From an uncultured Muribaculum sp. (lineage in GTDB: Bacteria; Bacteroidota; Bacteroidia; Bacteroidales; Muribaculaceae): DNA of 37,350 nucleotides. The stretch's first letter is position 1. Every line of letters begins with the position of its first letter. The notes below the pieces were generated by a model. It did no database searches. It had not been told where the DNA came from and saw nothing but the letters and a program-made list of their open reading frames with translations. The stretch is from the NCBI GenBank assembly GCA_910578835.1, contig CAJTSK010000025.1:1-37350 (forward strand). Reading direction: 5' to 3'. The translations under genes and the position numbers were made by a program. Shown here in pieces: positions 1 through 7,211 of the stretch.

Positions 1-42
1 ATAGGTGCCAGCCCTAATTTTTTAGAATCTAAAAAAGTTTAG

Positions 43-224
43 CGGACAGTAATAAATGAAATTACATTACCGGAGAAATATCGCCTGCATCCATTGAAAT
101 GAAATACTCCGGTTGCCTTGAATGTCATATTGAAGGCGATTTCCTGCTTATATGGTATGACGAAGAAAGTAATACTCTTGCATTGTTCAGGCTTGGCTCC
201 CATTCCGAGCTATTTAAGGTTTAG
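43..224 (+). pseudogene. YafQ-type mRNA interferase toxin remnant, frameshifted
   Basis: Two reading frames together give the C-terminal half of a YafQ/RelE-superfamily ribosome-dependent mRNA interferase. One frame (43-102) reads ...LPEKYRLHPLK and hits TGA at 100-102. The other frame (about 96-224) continues with SGCLECHIEGDFLLIWYD and ends RLGSHSELFKV before TAG at 222-224. In intact family members these pieces are contiguous (LPEKY-x-HPL-x-G-x-Y-x-G-x-x-ECHI ... GSHSDLF). A TAG at 40-42 closes the first frame upstream, and no antitoxin gene is visible, although the window starts here. I read this as a decayed type II toxin gene. The family assignment rests on motif recognition and no search was run. 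Confidence 0.72.
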
Positions 225-255
225 GAATAACATTGATTGATAACGATTTTGTCTT

Positions 256-1113
256 TCAATTATTCTCAATTACATTTTTAGAGAAACTGACGAGGGTTTT
301 CTCATAATAATCGTATAGACGCTTTTTTATATTCTCCGGGATAGGGAACCGGGGAGCGAACACACTGGTAGTATATGGAAATGAAGTGCCGTATTCATGC
401 TCTGAATCATAACCTACATAATAGCAGTCATCACAGGCATACAACCAATAATTATTGTCGGCATATTCTTCTGAAATACCGTCTGCCTTACAGCATTCGA
501 TTACCTTCCGGAATTCTCTCCAGCAACTTTCAATATCATTGCATTGAGCCAAGACTATAGCAAGCTTGACAACTCCTTTTTCTTTGTCGTGAACCTCCAC
601 GATGTCGCCGGGTTTGAATCTTATGGAATTTTTCGGTCGACCCCGGAAGAGCCCTTCCGGTTTATCTAAATCTTCCATCAGAGAAGAGCAGACAGATTGT
701 TCCAAGAGATTTCCTTTGCAGTCAAACACCCATTCACGTTTGCAGAGATCAGATATCACATCTTTGCCGAACGGCAACTCATATACATGAGTGCAGTATA
801 TCGGTCTATAATCGTCTTTGGATATTTCTTTGGAATGGATAAGGCGTTTCGCCTCTTCAAAAGTTGGCATCAAGAAACTTTGTGCCTTACAAACTTTGTA
901 TTCAGGATAATATTCATGCTCATTTTCATCTGATTGTTCGTGAATGTAATAAATCCGCGGAAAACATTCCCTTAGATTTTCTTCCGGATAGATTGTGAGA
1001 CAAGACTTGCCGTTATCTGTCCCCTGTATCCTGAAAACATCCACACGATATACCGATAGTTCGTAATTATATGGCGGATTCAAAGCCAACTTCTTGAATT
1101 CTTCAAAGGTCAT
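256..1113 (-). CDS. MTFEE-family protein, paralog A (unknown function)
   Basis: A 285-residue protein of unknown function and one of four paralogs in the first 4.6 kb. It shows every shared landmark: MTFEEFKKLA at the start, TFEEAKRLI near 84, YELPFG at 111-116, LLEQSVCS at 136-143, FRGR at 156-159, GDIVEV at 169-174, IESCW near 194 and APRFPIPENIKK near the C-terminus. The GD-x-VEV block has the look of a small beta-barrel (SH3/KOW-like), which is inference. There is no signal peptide or membrane segment, so it is probably cytoplasmic. The ATG overlaps the TGA of the SprT-like gene (ATGA), which indicates translational coupling at the end of a four-gene run. An orphan immunity role is possible from context but is not shown by the sequence. 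Confidence 0.85.
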   Translation of the reverse strand: MTFEEFKKLALNPPYNYELSVYRVDVFRIQGTDNGKSCLTIYPEENLRECFPRIYYIHEQSDENEHEYYPEYKVCKAQSFLMPTFEEAKRLIHSKEISKDDYRPIYCTHVYELPFGKDVISDLCKREWVFDCKGNLLEQSVCSSLMEDLDKPEGLFRGRPKNSIRFKPGDIVEVHDKEKGVVKLAIVLAQCNDIESCWREFRKVIECCKADGISEEYADNNYWLYACDDCYYVGYDSEHEYGTSFPYTTSVFAPRFPIPENIKKRLYDYYEKTLVSFSKNVIENN

Positions 1114-1784
1114 ATCCGTTTGATGTTACATTCCTTACATAGTTCCCTGAGTTCAGGGAGAGACATCGGGAGGCCGTGCAGGTACTTGCGACAGGCAGCT
1201 ATATCATCAAAATATAGGTCATTGGACTCGCATAGCAGATAGCCTTTAAGTTTCCATGCCAATTTTTTCTTCTCTATCAATTTTGAAAATAAAGGAACTT
1301 TAGACGGGTTTATTTTGCAGCAGTAACACTCACCGTTCTTAAACCAAAGCAATATCAGCTTATGTGTTTTTGTGCCCGGGCCTTTCAAGATTGGGGACTC
1401 ACCATAAATGGAGATATTCAGCTCTTGTGGAAAAGTCTCGTTGATTTTTTGCATAAAATCCTTGAACAGTCTGCCATGTGTGCTTGTGTCCGGCAAATTG
1501 TTCTGGAATATGTATTGATGAATCATCTCATGCACAAGGGTGTCATCGATTTCTTCCACAGACATATCAGCAGATTGACGATAAATGATGATTCTGTCGC
1601 GCAATCGGTGGCGGACATTCACTTTGACCCATTTGCGATGAAACAGACCAAAATATGATTTGCAACGTTCCCGCACAACGAGTTCCACCGGCTTGAATCT
1701 GTCAGCCTCCCAAATTCCTGCGTCGGCTAATCTCTCAATCCAGTAGGCATGTCGCTGTCTCAAATATTCAACGGTCAGTTCCAT
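1110..1784 (-). CDS. SprT-like zinc metalloprotease domain protein
   Basis: A 224-residue protein with a zincin motif HEMIH at 85-89 and a third likely zinc ligand at H103 (THGRLF), as in the SprT/Spartan family (HExxH...H). In eukaryotes Spartan degrades DNA-protein crosslinks; bacterial SprT proteins are poorly characterised. The N-terminus (about 1-75) is basic and contains the VRHRLRDRIIIY strand-like stretch typical just before the SprT helix. There is no signal peptide. It sits inside a run of MTFEE-family genes, 2 nt after paralog B and overlapping paralog A by 4 nt, so it is co-transcribed with them. A housekeeping protease would be unusual in such a cassette, and an anti-toxin or DNA-repair role there is speculation. 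The fold call is firm and the substrate is unknown. Confidence 0.85.
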   Translation of the reverse strand: MELTVEYLRQRHAYWIERLADAGIWEADRFKPVELVVRERCKSYFGLFHRKWVKVNVRHRLRDRIIIYRQSADMSVEEIDDTLVHEMIHQYIFQNNLPDTSTHGRLFKDFMQKINETFPQELNISIYGESPILKGPGTKTHKLILLWFKNGECYCCKINPSKVPLFSKLIEKKKLAWKLKGYLLCESNDLYFDDIAACRKYLHGLPMSLPELRELCKECNIKRI

Positions 1785-1786
1785 AT

Positions 1787-2935
1787 TCAGTTATATGCTA
1801 TGATTTCAAGACGGTATTCTGAAGCTCCGGGGCATAACCTGAATCCTCTTTTCACTTTATTTATTTTGCCGAGATTGGGATATTTTTGTTTAAGTTTATC
1901 CCACCATTTATATTGACCGGCCATTCTCAGTCTTTTATTCTTAATATCGGTATCAATAAAACAGATAATAAATCCTGTGAAATGTTCAAATATGTCCGGT
2001 CTAAGTTCAAGAAGCTTGTCAGACAGGGCTTCAAGAGGATTTATCACAGAACAACTCACTGAAACAGACGTATCATAATACTCTCCGGCAGCATAAAATG
2101 GCAAGAAATCCTCAGGCGTTAATGGTGGACCATACGGACGGTATCGCTTGTCAATTGCAGCGACTCTGCAAACTATCATATCCTTCTCACTACCGTTTTC
2201 TCTCCAATAAGAAGACTGCAATACTGAATTGTCATGTGAATATCCTATAAGTTCTTGTTTTCTCTCATCTGAAATATGAAAACGAGGCTTGAATACATAA
2301 ATTGGATGTATTTCGTCAACCCACATTTCATGTCTTGGACTATCTATATAACGGTAATGATCATCAACCCACTCCATGTAAACTCCATCGGGAAGCTTAT
2401 TTGCTACGGTCCAGGAAGTTTCAATAGATTTCGGGACATCTGTTATCAAAGCCGTTCTGACATCAGCAGAAGAATTTTCGCCATAAATGCTCAGTATTTC
2501 AACATAATCACCAACATTGTGTTTTATCATTGAGTTTCCTCTTCCTCTGAACGTCTCTATGACAGGGTTATTGATTGAACCTTGTGAGCATACGGATTGC
2601 TCTGTGAGATTGCCACATTCATCATAAACTTTTATTGAGACATATTTGTCCATCCGGATATCAAAACCGACAGGAATTTCATATATGAAATGACAATATA
2701 CCTTCATTCCCTTTTCTATAATCTTCGATTTGATCTCGGTTAAAGAAGATTCTGCATCAGCTAATGAATGGTGCAATGAGGAATGCTCAAGATGTAACGA
2801 ATAAGGTTCCCCCGTATTAATCCATTCTTCATAATAACAATATGCATCCACACGAAATACAGATTGTCCATCATATGACGGCGGATTCATTGCCAGCTTC
2901 TTGAACTCGTCAAATGTCATACTTTGTGATTCCAT
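1787..2935 (-). CDS. MTFEE-family protein, paralog B, with extra C-terminal domain
   Basis: A 382-residue protein. Residues 6-245 follow the family pattern: MTFDEFKKLA, YEIPVGFDI near 85, EQSVCS near 112, FRGR near 129, GDYVEI at 142-147, IETSW near 171 and FKPRFHISDERK near 215. About 130 residues (251-382) are then added that the other three paralogs lack. This tail begins DMIVCRVAAIDKRYRPYG and contains LRMAGQYKWWDKLKQKYPNLG; I do not recognise it. The longest start (MESQS) lies directly after the TGA of the upstream gene. By family alignment the internal ATG at 2920 (MTFDEF) is equally good. It is cytoplasmic by appearance. Tail fusion to a common scaffold is typical of proteins that swap specificity domains (inference). 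Confidence 0.82.
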   Translation of the reverse strand: MESQSMTFDEFKKLAMNPPSYDGQSVFRVDAYCYYEEWINTGEPYSLHLEHSSLHHSLADAESSLTEIKSKIIEKGMKVYCHFIYEIPVGFDIRMDKYVSIKVYDECGNLTEQSVCSQGSINNPVIETFRGRGNSMIKHNVGDYVEILSIYGENSSADVRTALITDVPKSIETSWTVANKLPDGVYMEWVDDHYRYIDSPRHEMWVDEIHPIYVFKPRFHISDERKQELIGYSHDNSVLQSSYWRENGSEKDMIVCRVAAIDKRYRPYGPPLTPEDFLPFYAAGEYYDTSVSVSCSVINPLEALSDKLLELRPDIFEHFTGFIICFIDTDIKNKRLRMAGQYKWWDKLKQKYPNLGKINKVKRGFRLCPGASEYRLEIIAYN

Positions 2936-3682
2936 TCAGAGAAATTGGAGCAGACCGGCAAAATCTGTGGATCCTTCATCGGGTCTATTTTTATACCATT
3001 TCTTTAGACACTTTTTTATATTATCGGAAACAGGGAAGGATGGTCTTAAAATAAAACCTGTACCAAAATACTGGCATATATCGTTATCGATCATTATGCG
3101 GAAACGATCTAACACATCAATGAATCCACCAGTTTCTTTCCCGTGTTTCCAATTATCTTCAAGACTGACCGGCGTATCTACCACTATACCAAGTCGCACG
3201 ACATTATTTTCTCCATCCATGACCTCGACTATCTCACCTTCATGATACGGCATATCCTTTTCCGCATAACCATAGAATGTGGTGTCAACGTCGTTACCTT
3301 CGGCATCGGTCAGTCCCTCGACGGTCGGGAATCTGGAACAGAAGGTGACCTCTGCATTTTTGTCGAATACCGTAATCGACAGATATTCCTCATCATGGAT
3401 CGGGAGACCAATCGGCAACTCGATGACTCGTGCAGAGTGAAAACTGTCGGAATGTATTGCCTGCTCCGAAAGGATTTGTTTTTTTGCTTCTTCAAAAGTA
3501 AGTAAGTAGTAAACTTCAGGTACATCAAGATCCAATGATGTTGATTCCACGTATGGAGCTATCTTCTCTCCATTGTCGTTCATATCCCACAGTCCGATGA
3601 AATACATCTCAACCTTAAAAATGGATTTGCAGTTGAGTTCCGGCTCGGCACCGGCCATTCTTTCGAATTCTTCAAATGTCAT
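2936..3682 (-). CDS. MTFEE-family protein, paralog C (unknown function)
   Basis: A 248-residue paralog. Landmarks are MTFEEFERMA, LTFEEAKKQIL near 62, IELPIGLPI near 87, FCSRF near 114, FYGY (in place of FRGR) near 136, GEIVEV near 149, LEDNW near 174 and RPSFPVSDNIKK near 213. It is strongly acidic, like many immunity proteins, though that is only a weak hint. It is the first gene of a tight run with paralog B, the SprT-like gene and paralog A (0, 2 and -4 nt spacing). Upstream lies a copied fragment of the ADP-ribosylglycohydrolase gene, so this gene's start region is part of a segmental duplication. No enzyme motif is visible. Confidence 0.84.
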   Translation of the reverse strand: MTFEEFERMAGAEPELNCKSIFKVEMYFIGLWDMNDNGEKIAPYVESTSLDLDVPEVYYLLTFEEAKKQILSEQAIHSDSFHSARVIELPIGLPIHDEEYLSITVFDKNAEVTFCSRFPTVEGLTDAEGNDVDTTFYGYAEKDMPYHEGEIVEVMDGENNVVRLGIVVDTPVSLEDNWKHGKETGGFIDVLDRFRIMIDNDICQYFGTGFILRPSFPVSDNIKKCLKKWYKNRPDEGSTDFAGLLQFL

Positions 3683-3702
3683 ATACTTGTTATTTAGACG
3701 TT

Positions 3703-3818
3703 TTACAATAAATCAAGCAGTCGGTTGAATTCACGGCCATGTTCAATATAGCCTTCAAACATCTGCATATAGTTATACAGGAGGGGCGAAAGGATTTTTT
3801 TTACATTCGTCTTCAATA
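3703..3818 (-). pseudogene. Duplicated 3' end of the ADP-ribosylglycohydrolase gene
   Basis: This 116-bp piece matches the last part of the intact glycohydrolase gene (4592 to about 4706). Over about 95 bp it is nearly identical; the clear difference is an 8-T run at about 3794 where the intact copy has 7 T, which shifts the frame. The last codons diverge (EFNRLLDLL here, EFDLLLDSL in the intact gene). The match then continues, more weakly, through the spacer into the ATG of the following MTFEE gene (to about 3671 here and 4557 in the intact copy). On the other side it stops abruptly at about 3818. It is too short to be functional and is best read as the scar of a segmental duplication. Confidence 0.88.
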
Positions 3819-3880
3819 CATTCCAGCAACTAATCGACTTATACGACAGCAATGTTCAAAATGCTTCATGCCATCGTGGT

Positions 3881-4570
3881 TTATATATTTGGTAATGGTA
3901 TCAATAGAAATGTCTGAATTTCTAATACATCTACTTCTGCTTCTGCATTTATACATACTGTGTATGCTTCCTTCGGATAGTTGTCACTGTAAAGCACTTC
4001 TGACTCAGAAAAACGTACGCCTATAGATTTAAGGTGTTCCCGGTATTGTTCCCGAAATTCATAGACATCTTCCATTGACGGTGGAAGCCCGATTATTTCG
4101 CCTAAAAACACTTCCTCTTTATCTGGATCCAACACTCCAACCTTATCACCTATCTTAAATTTGTTCTTACGTTTGTTTCGACCTCTATAACCTTGGACTT
4201 GACAATGTTCAATGCCTCTGCTCAAATAATCAGTCGACCAATGTTGTATGGTATCTCTGGCGCAGGTACAAGACGAAATAAGCGCAAAAGGCGACATAAG
4301 CCGATCAAAGTCACATTCGGAAATTGTAAAGAAACTTATTGCGTCAAGATTGTTAAATAGATATTTAGAATTTGCATATTTCTTACGAATCAAGAGCTTA
4401 GCCTTAGAGAAATTTTGTGTAAATCCACAACTGACACGTTCACATTTGCAATGCTTATTTTCAAGAAGTTTTGTAATATTTTTTACATAATACTCTTGAA
4501 TGAAAAATACGCTACCTTTATTACTTTCAATAGGTTTGGCTGCAAACTTCTTGTATTCTTCAAATGTCAT
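3881..4570 (-). CDS. MTFEE-family protein, paralog D, probably frameshifted near its 3' end
   Basis: A 229-residue paralog. Landmarks are MTFEEYKKFA, cysteine-rich stretches (CKCERVSC near 43, SSCTCARD near 99), YRGR near 130, GDKVGV near 143 and a block like ES/ED-W (MEDVY) near 163. The C-terminus EIQTFLLIPLPNI does not match the paralogs. The next frame continues from about 3910 with NSDISIDTITKYINHDG and runs to TGA near 3816, with a better family fit (compare VSDNIKKCLKKWY). A one-base slip around the TTAGAAATT at about 3917-3925 (written for the minus strand) would join them. The protein may therefore be truncated. The gene starts 21 nt after the glycohydrolase stop and ends at the duplicated fragment. 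Confidence 0.78.
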   Translation of the reverse strand: MTFEEYKKFAAKPIESNKGSVFFIQEYYVKNITKLLENKHCKCERVSCGFTQNFSKAKLLIRKKYANSKYLFNNLDAISFFTISECDFDRLMSPFALISSCTCARDTIQHWSTDYLSRGIEHCQVQGYRGRNKRKNKFKIGDKVGVLDPDKEEVFLGEIIGLPPSMEDVYEFREQYREHLKSIGVRFSESEVLYSDNYPKEAYTVCINAEAEVDVLEIQTFLLIPLPNI

Positions 4571-4591
4571 ATCCTTATTTTGTTAGTTGTT

Positions 4592-5422
4592 TCATAATGA
4601 ATCAAGCAGCAGGTCGAATTCACGGCCATGTTCAATATAGCCTTCAAACATCTGCATATAGTTATACAGGAGGGGCGAAAGGATTTTTTTACATTCGTCT
4701 TCAATCCATGTTGGAATCGGATAGATGCAGGCTGCTATCGAGCCGGCGATACATGCCATCGTATCCGCATCGCCACCGAGCGAAACAGCGAGTCTTACAA
4801 CGCCCTCGAAATCCTTTCCTTCGAGAAAGCAGATGATTGACTCCGGCACGGAACCTTGACACGATACATCCCATTTATAGCCCGGACGTATTTCATCGAC
4901 ATTCCGGGTAAGATCATAATGGAATCTCGCCATTATGTAATCACGGATTTCATCTTTCGTATGTCCGTGCTTTGCCATCCATACTGCCGAGGCTACAGCT
5001 TGCGCTCCTTTGATGCCTTCGGGATGATTATGCGACACTTCAGCTGATATTTTCGCCAGTTCAAGAGCTTCGTCAAGAGTCTCGGCATAAAGTCCGACCG
5101 GACTGACCCGCATTGCCGCCCCATTGCCCCAGCTGTTGTAAGGTTGTGGAATATCACACCACAGCCAGACGTTGAATGAACTTCCATATCCGGCAAAAGG
5201 GTATTTATGACCCAATGTCTGCATACATTTTACCAGATGGTCTTTACTATGGTCGGCATTGCCTTCTTCGTCGCAATGGCTCAACCAATGAGCGACGGCG
5301 ACGGTCATCACCGTGTCATCAGTGAATCTGCTCCCTTTCGGCAACATTTCAAAATCATATTGTTTCTGCTTTGTAAACTCATACACAGAACCTATAATAT
5401 CTCCTGCGATTGCACCTAACAT
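4592..5422 (-). CDS. ADP-ribosylglycohydrolase family protein
   Basis: A 276-residue enzyme of the DraG/ARH family, which removes ADP-ribose from modified proteins or related substrates using a two-metal centre. It is complete: the N-terminal GAIAGDIIGS, the metal-binding FTDDTVMT at 33-40, GNGAAMR at 99-105, SHNHPEG at 130-136 and the second metal motif GGDADT at 216-221 are all present. The length is typical. There is no signal peptide, so it is cytoplasmic. It lies 4 nt behind the FtsZ-C-like gene and 21 nt before paralog D, and the 3' end is duplicated downstream. Family members can act as immunity proteins against ADP-ribosylating toxins, which would suit this island; a metabolic role is equally allowed by sequence alone. 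Confidence 0.93.
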   Translation of the reverse strand: MLGAIAGDIIGSVYEFTKQKQYDFEMLPKGSRFTDDTVMTVAVAHWLSHCDEEGNADHSKDHLVKCMQTLGHKYPFAGYGSSFNVWLWCDIPQPYNSWGNGAAMRVSPVGLYAETLDEALELAKISAEVSHNHPEGIKGAQAVASAVWMAKHGHTKDEIRDYIMARFHYDLTRNVDEIRPGYKWDVSCQGSVPESIICFLEGKDFEGVVRLAVSLGGDADTMACIAGSIAACIYPIPTWIEDECKKILSPLLYNYMQMFEGYIEHGREFDLLLDSL

Positions 5423-5426
5423 GATC

Positions 5427-5999
5427 TTATTTGTTTGAAAATATTATCGTCATTTTTATGTTGTCTGATAAAGAATTATCTATTCCAACCCCAAACATGA
5501 CATTGACTGTATTGGGAAATTTCTCAATATAGGCGGCTAATTCTTTAATCTCTTCACATGTAACACATTTTTCTTTAGGACTCCATAGATAAATAAGGAT
5601 ACTGTTATACCAATCTACATAATCACTCAAATAATTGTCCATAACTTCAATCATAGAATTCATCCGATTCTCGTAACATCCGTTTTCATGGTAATATGAA
5701 AACACATAATTGATTGCATTAGGAGAAAGAATCTCAATTATGTCACGTTCGCTTATGTAGAGAACTGCATTATTACGGATAATCCGAATGATTTCGTCAG
5801 GATTACCTTTGATTAAGTAAGTACCAAAAGAAAATTTACATTCGAACGGTTCATAATTAACTCTAAATTTATTGGATAGAGTTGTATAGTAATCTTCGAC
5901 GTTATGCCTTGTTATGCCCGGTCGGGAGATGCCAGCTTTTTCCATATGCTCCCATAAGTTATCATCTCCATCAAATGAATACTTGCCATATTTCATCAT
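5427..5999 (-). CDS. Unknown protein with FtsZ C-terminal-like domain
   Basis: A 190-residue protein. The last 60 residues follow the pattern of the FtsZ C-terminal (2-layer) domain: a strand (SILIYLWSP), a helix (EEIKELAAYIEKF), a strand with glycine (VNVMFGVGIDNSLSD) and a final strand (IKMTIIFSN). FtsZ has ...NIIFGxxIDExLGDxVxVTVIATG at the same place. The N-terminal GTPase domain (GGGTGTG) is absent; residues 1-125 are unrecognised. This is a resemblance by eye. It could bind FtsZ, or it could be a free-standing member of the fold. The second ATG at 5996 is an equal start. It sits 4 nt ahead of the glycohydrolase gene in the same direction. Confidence 0.78.
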   Translation of the reverse strand: MMKYGKYSFDGDDNLWEHMEKAGISRPGITRHNVEDYYTTLSNKFRVNYEPFECKFSFGTYLIKGNPDEIIRIIRNNAVLYISERDIIEILSPNAINYVFSYYHENGCYENRMNSMIEVMDNYLSDYVDWYNSILIYLWSPKEKCVTCEEIKELAAYIEKFPNTVNVMFGVGIDNSLSDNIKMTIIFSNK

Positions 6000-6094
6000 A
6001 TATTTATCATGAGTTAAAATTAAGCATCTACGTTATACCCCTGCGACAGAGGCAGCCGCAGGGGTGAAATTGCGGTTATTCTTATTAGTTAAGA

Positions 6095-6940
6095 TTATAT
6101 TTTAGTTTGACCCTTCAAGTTGTTCTTAATTCTATATTTTATGAAATCACGATATTTTTCCAAAGCATTCTTTCCTCTTTTCAGATCTTCGACTGACAGA
6201 TTGACTGAAAAATGGTCTGGAAGATTCTTGTCAATCATCTTTATTTCAAGGTCCACCAGTCCTAATGATTCCTGAAATATTGACTTAATTGAGTCCCAAT
6301 CAGTGTCTTCTTCCGAAACAACTTCAAATATATCATCATCGACAACAAAATCAAGCATGAAATATTTAAGTTTGGTAAGATATGAGATATGTGCCCACAC
6401 AGAATTCGGATTATATCGGCACTCCTGTTTCAAATATACTGAAAACTCCTTTTTTAGAGGTATCTCTCTGACTTTTCGGCTATCAGGAGAATTGGGCGGT
6501 ATACCAAGGTCTACTCTTAACTTGTCTATCCGATATTCATAGTAACGATGATAGGCATGGAATGCGCTCACCCATTCTTTGAGCATTTTAGGCTTGTAGT
6601 CCACCTTCTTGAATTCAAAATATTCTTGTTCCGGAAGCTGGGCCATCAGATCAATTAAATCTTTAAGATACCCGGAAGCCATTTCAAGGTTCTTAAGACA
6701 AACCTCAGGGTGTCTGATGTAGCCTTGAAATGCTTGCGACAGTATTTCAAATATCCGATATTCTCCGTTAAACACCACTTCAAAGGCTTTGCGGATACGA
6801 GAAACATATACGTCTGCCGACCGTTCGGTCATGCCCTCCACATCAACACACCACATCTTAAAATGCTCTGTATCATAAGGCACTTCTTTCTCTCCGGGAC
6901 CGGGATACTGAGGATATTTCTTTTGTCTTGCCATAATCAT
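6095..6940 (-). CDS. Unknown protein with integrase SAM-like helical segments
   Basis: A 281-residue protein with a basic, proline-rich N-terminus (ARQKKYPQYPGPGE). Two segments resemble the core-binding (SAM-like) helices of tyrosine recombinases: FKMWCVDVEGMTERSADVYV near 28-47 and FSVYLKQECRYNPNSVWAHI near 168-187. No catalytic R...HxxR...Y domain follows; the C-terminus is charged helix. It might be a recombination accessory factor or an unrelated helical protein. A TACCTTTG box (6965-6958) lies just upstream, so it may have its own promoter with a very short leader. A second ATG two codons in is equally usable. The gene is AT-rich like the rest of the island. Confidence 0.72.
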   Translation of the reverse strand: MIMARQKKYPQYPGPGEKEVPYDTEHFKMWCVDVEGMTERSADVYVSRIRKAFEVVFNGEYRIFEILSQAFQGYIRHPEVCLKNLEMASGYLKDLIDLMAQLPEQEYFEFKKVDYKPKMLKEWVSAFHAYHRYYEYRIDKLRVDLGIPPNSPDSRKVREIPLKKEFSVYLKQECRYNPNSVWAHISYLTKLKYFMLDFVVDDDIFEVVSEEDTDWDSIKSIFQESLGLVDLEIKMIDKNLPDHFSVNLSVEDLKRGKNALEKYRDFIKYRIKNNLKGQTKI

Positions 6941-6957
6941 AAATTAGTTTAGCTCCA

Positions 6958-6965
6958 CAAAGGTA
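6958..6965 (-). promoter_or_regulatory. Bacteroidota -7 box TACCTTTG
   Basis: On the minus strand this reads TACCTTTG, matching TAnnTTTG, about 18 nt before the start at 6940. No convincing -33 TTG was found at the usual distance, so this is a moderate call. Confidence 0.5.
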
Positions 6966-7009
6966 TGACTTACTTTGGAGATAATAAATTAAGACCTCTA
7001 CAAGACGCC

Positions 7010-7123
7010 CTATTTCTCCTCAACCTCAAGTTTCCAATGCCTATGACAAATGGCAAAATAGTTTTTACCAAGGTCTCCTGAAGCCGGCGGTCTTTCATAT
7101 ACCGGGTATATTGCGGGCCTCAT
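7010..7123 (-). CDS. Small ORF (37 aa), possibly part of a decayed gene
   Basis: An ATG-started 37-codon frame (MRPAIYPVYERPPASGDLGK near the start, ending HRHWKLEVEEK). It overlaps the end of the preceding small frame (7095-7211) by 29 nt in another register. The composition is protein-like, with charged and aromatic residues mixed and no low-complexity sequence. The two frames together could be one former gene broken by a shift, or two overlapping micro-genes. I do not recognise the family. Confidence 0.35.
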   Translation of the reverse strand: MRPAIYPVYERPPASGDLGKNYFAICHRHWKLEVEEK

Positions 7124-7211
7124 CAGCCGAACAGGTTATGACCCGATTGAAGGTCTTGACACCGTTCAGCTGATAAGCCCCTTTGAAGGTCACTCCATCA
7201 TCTACTTTCAC
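7095..7211 (-). CDS. Small ORF (38 aa) overlapping the HNH stop codon
   Basis: This frame opens with GTG overlapping the TGA of the HNH gene (GTGA) and reads VKVDDGVTFKGAYQLNGVKT, ending ADEARNIPGI. The overlap type is typical of translational coupling, and the sequence looks like real protein. It could alternatively be the lost end of a longer reading frame, since the next frame (7010-7123) takes over at its end. Function unknown. Confidence 0.35.
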   Translation of the reverse strand: MKVDDGVTFKGAYQLNGVKTFNRVITCSADEARNIPGI

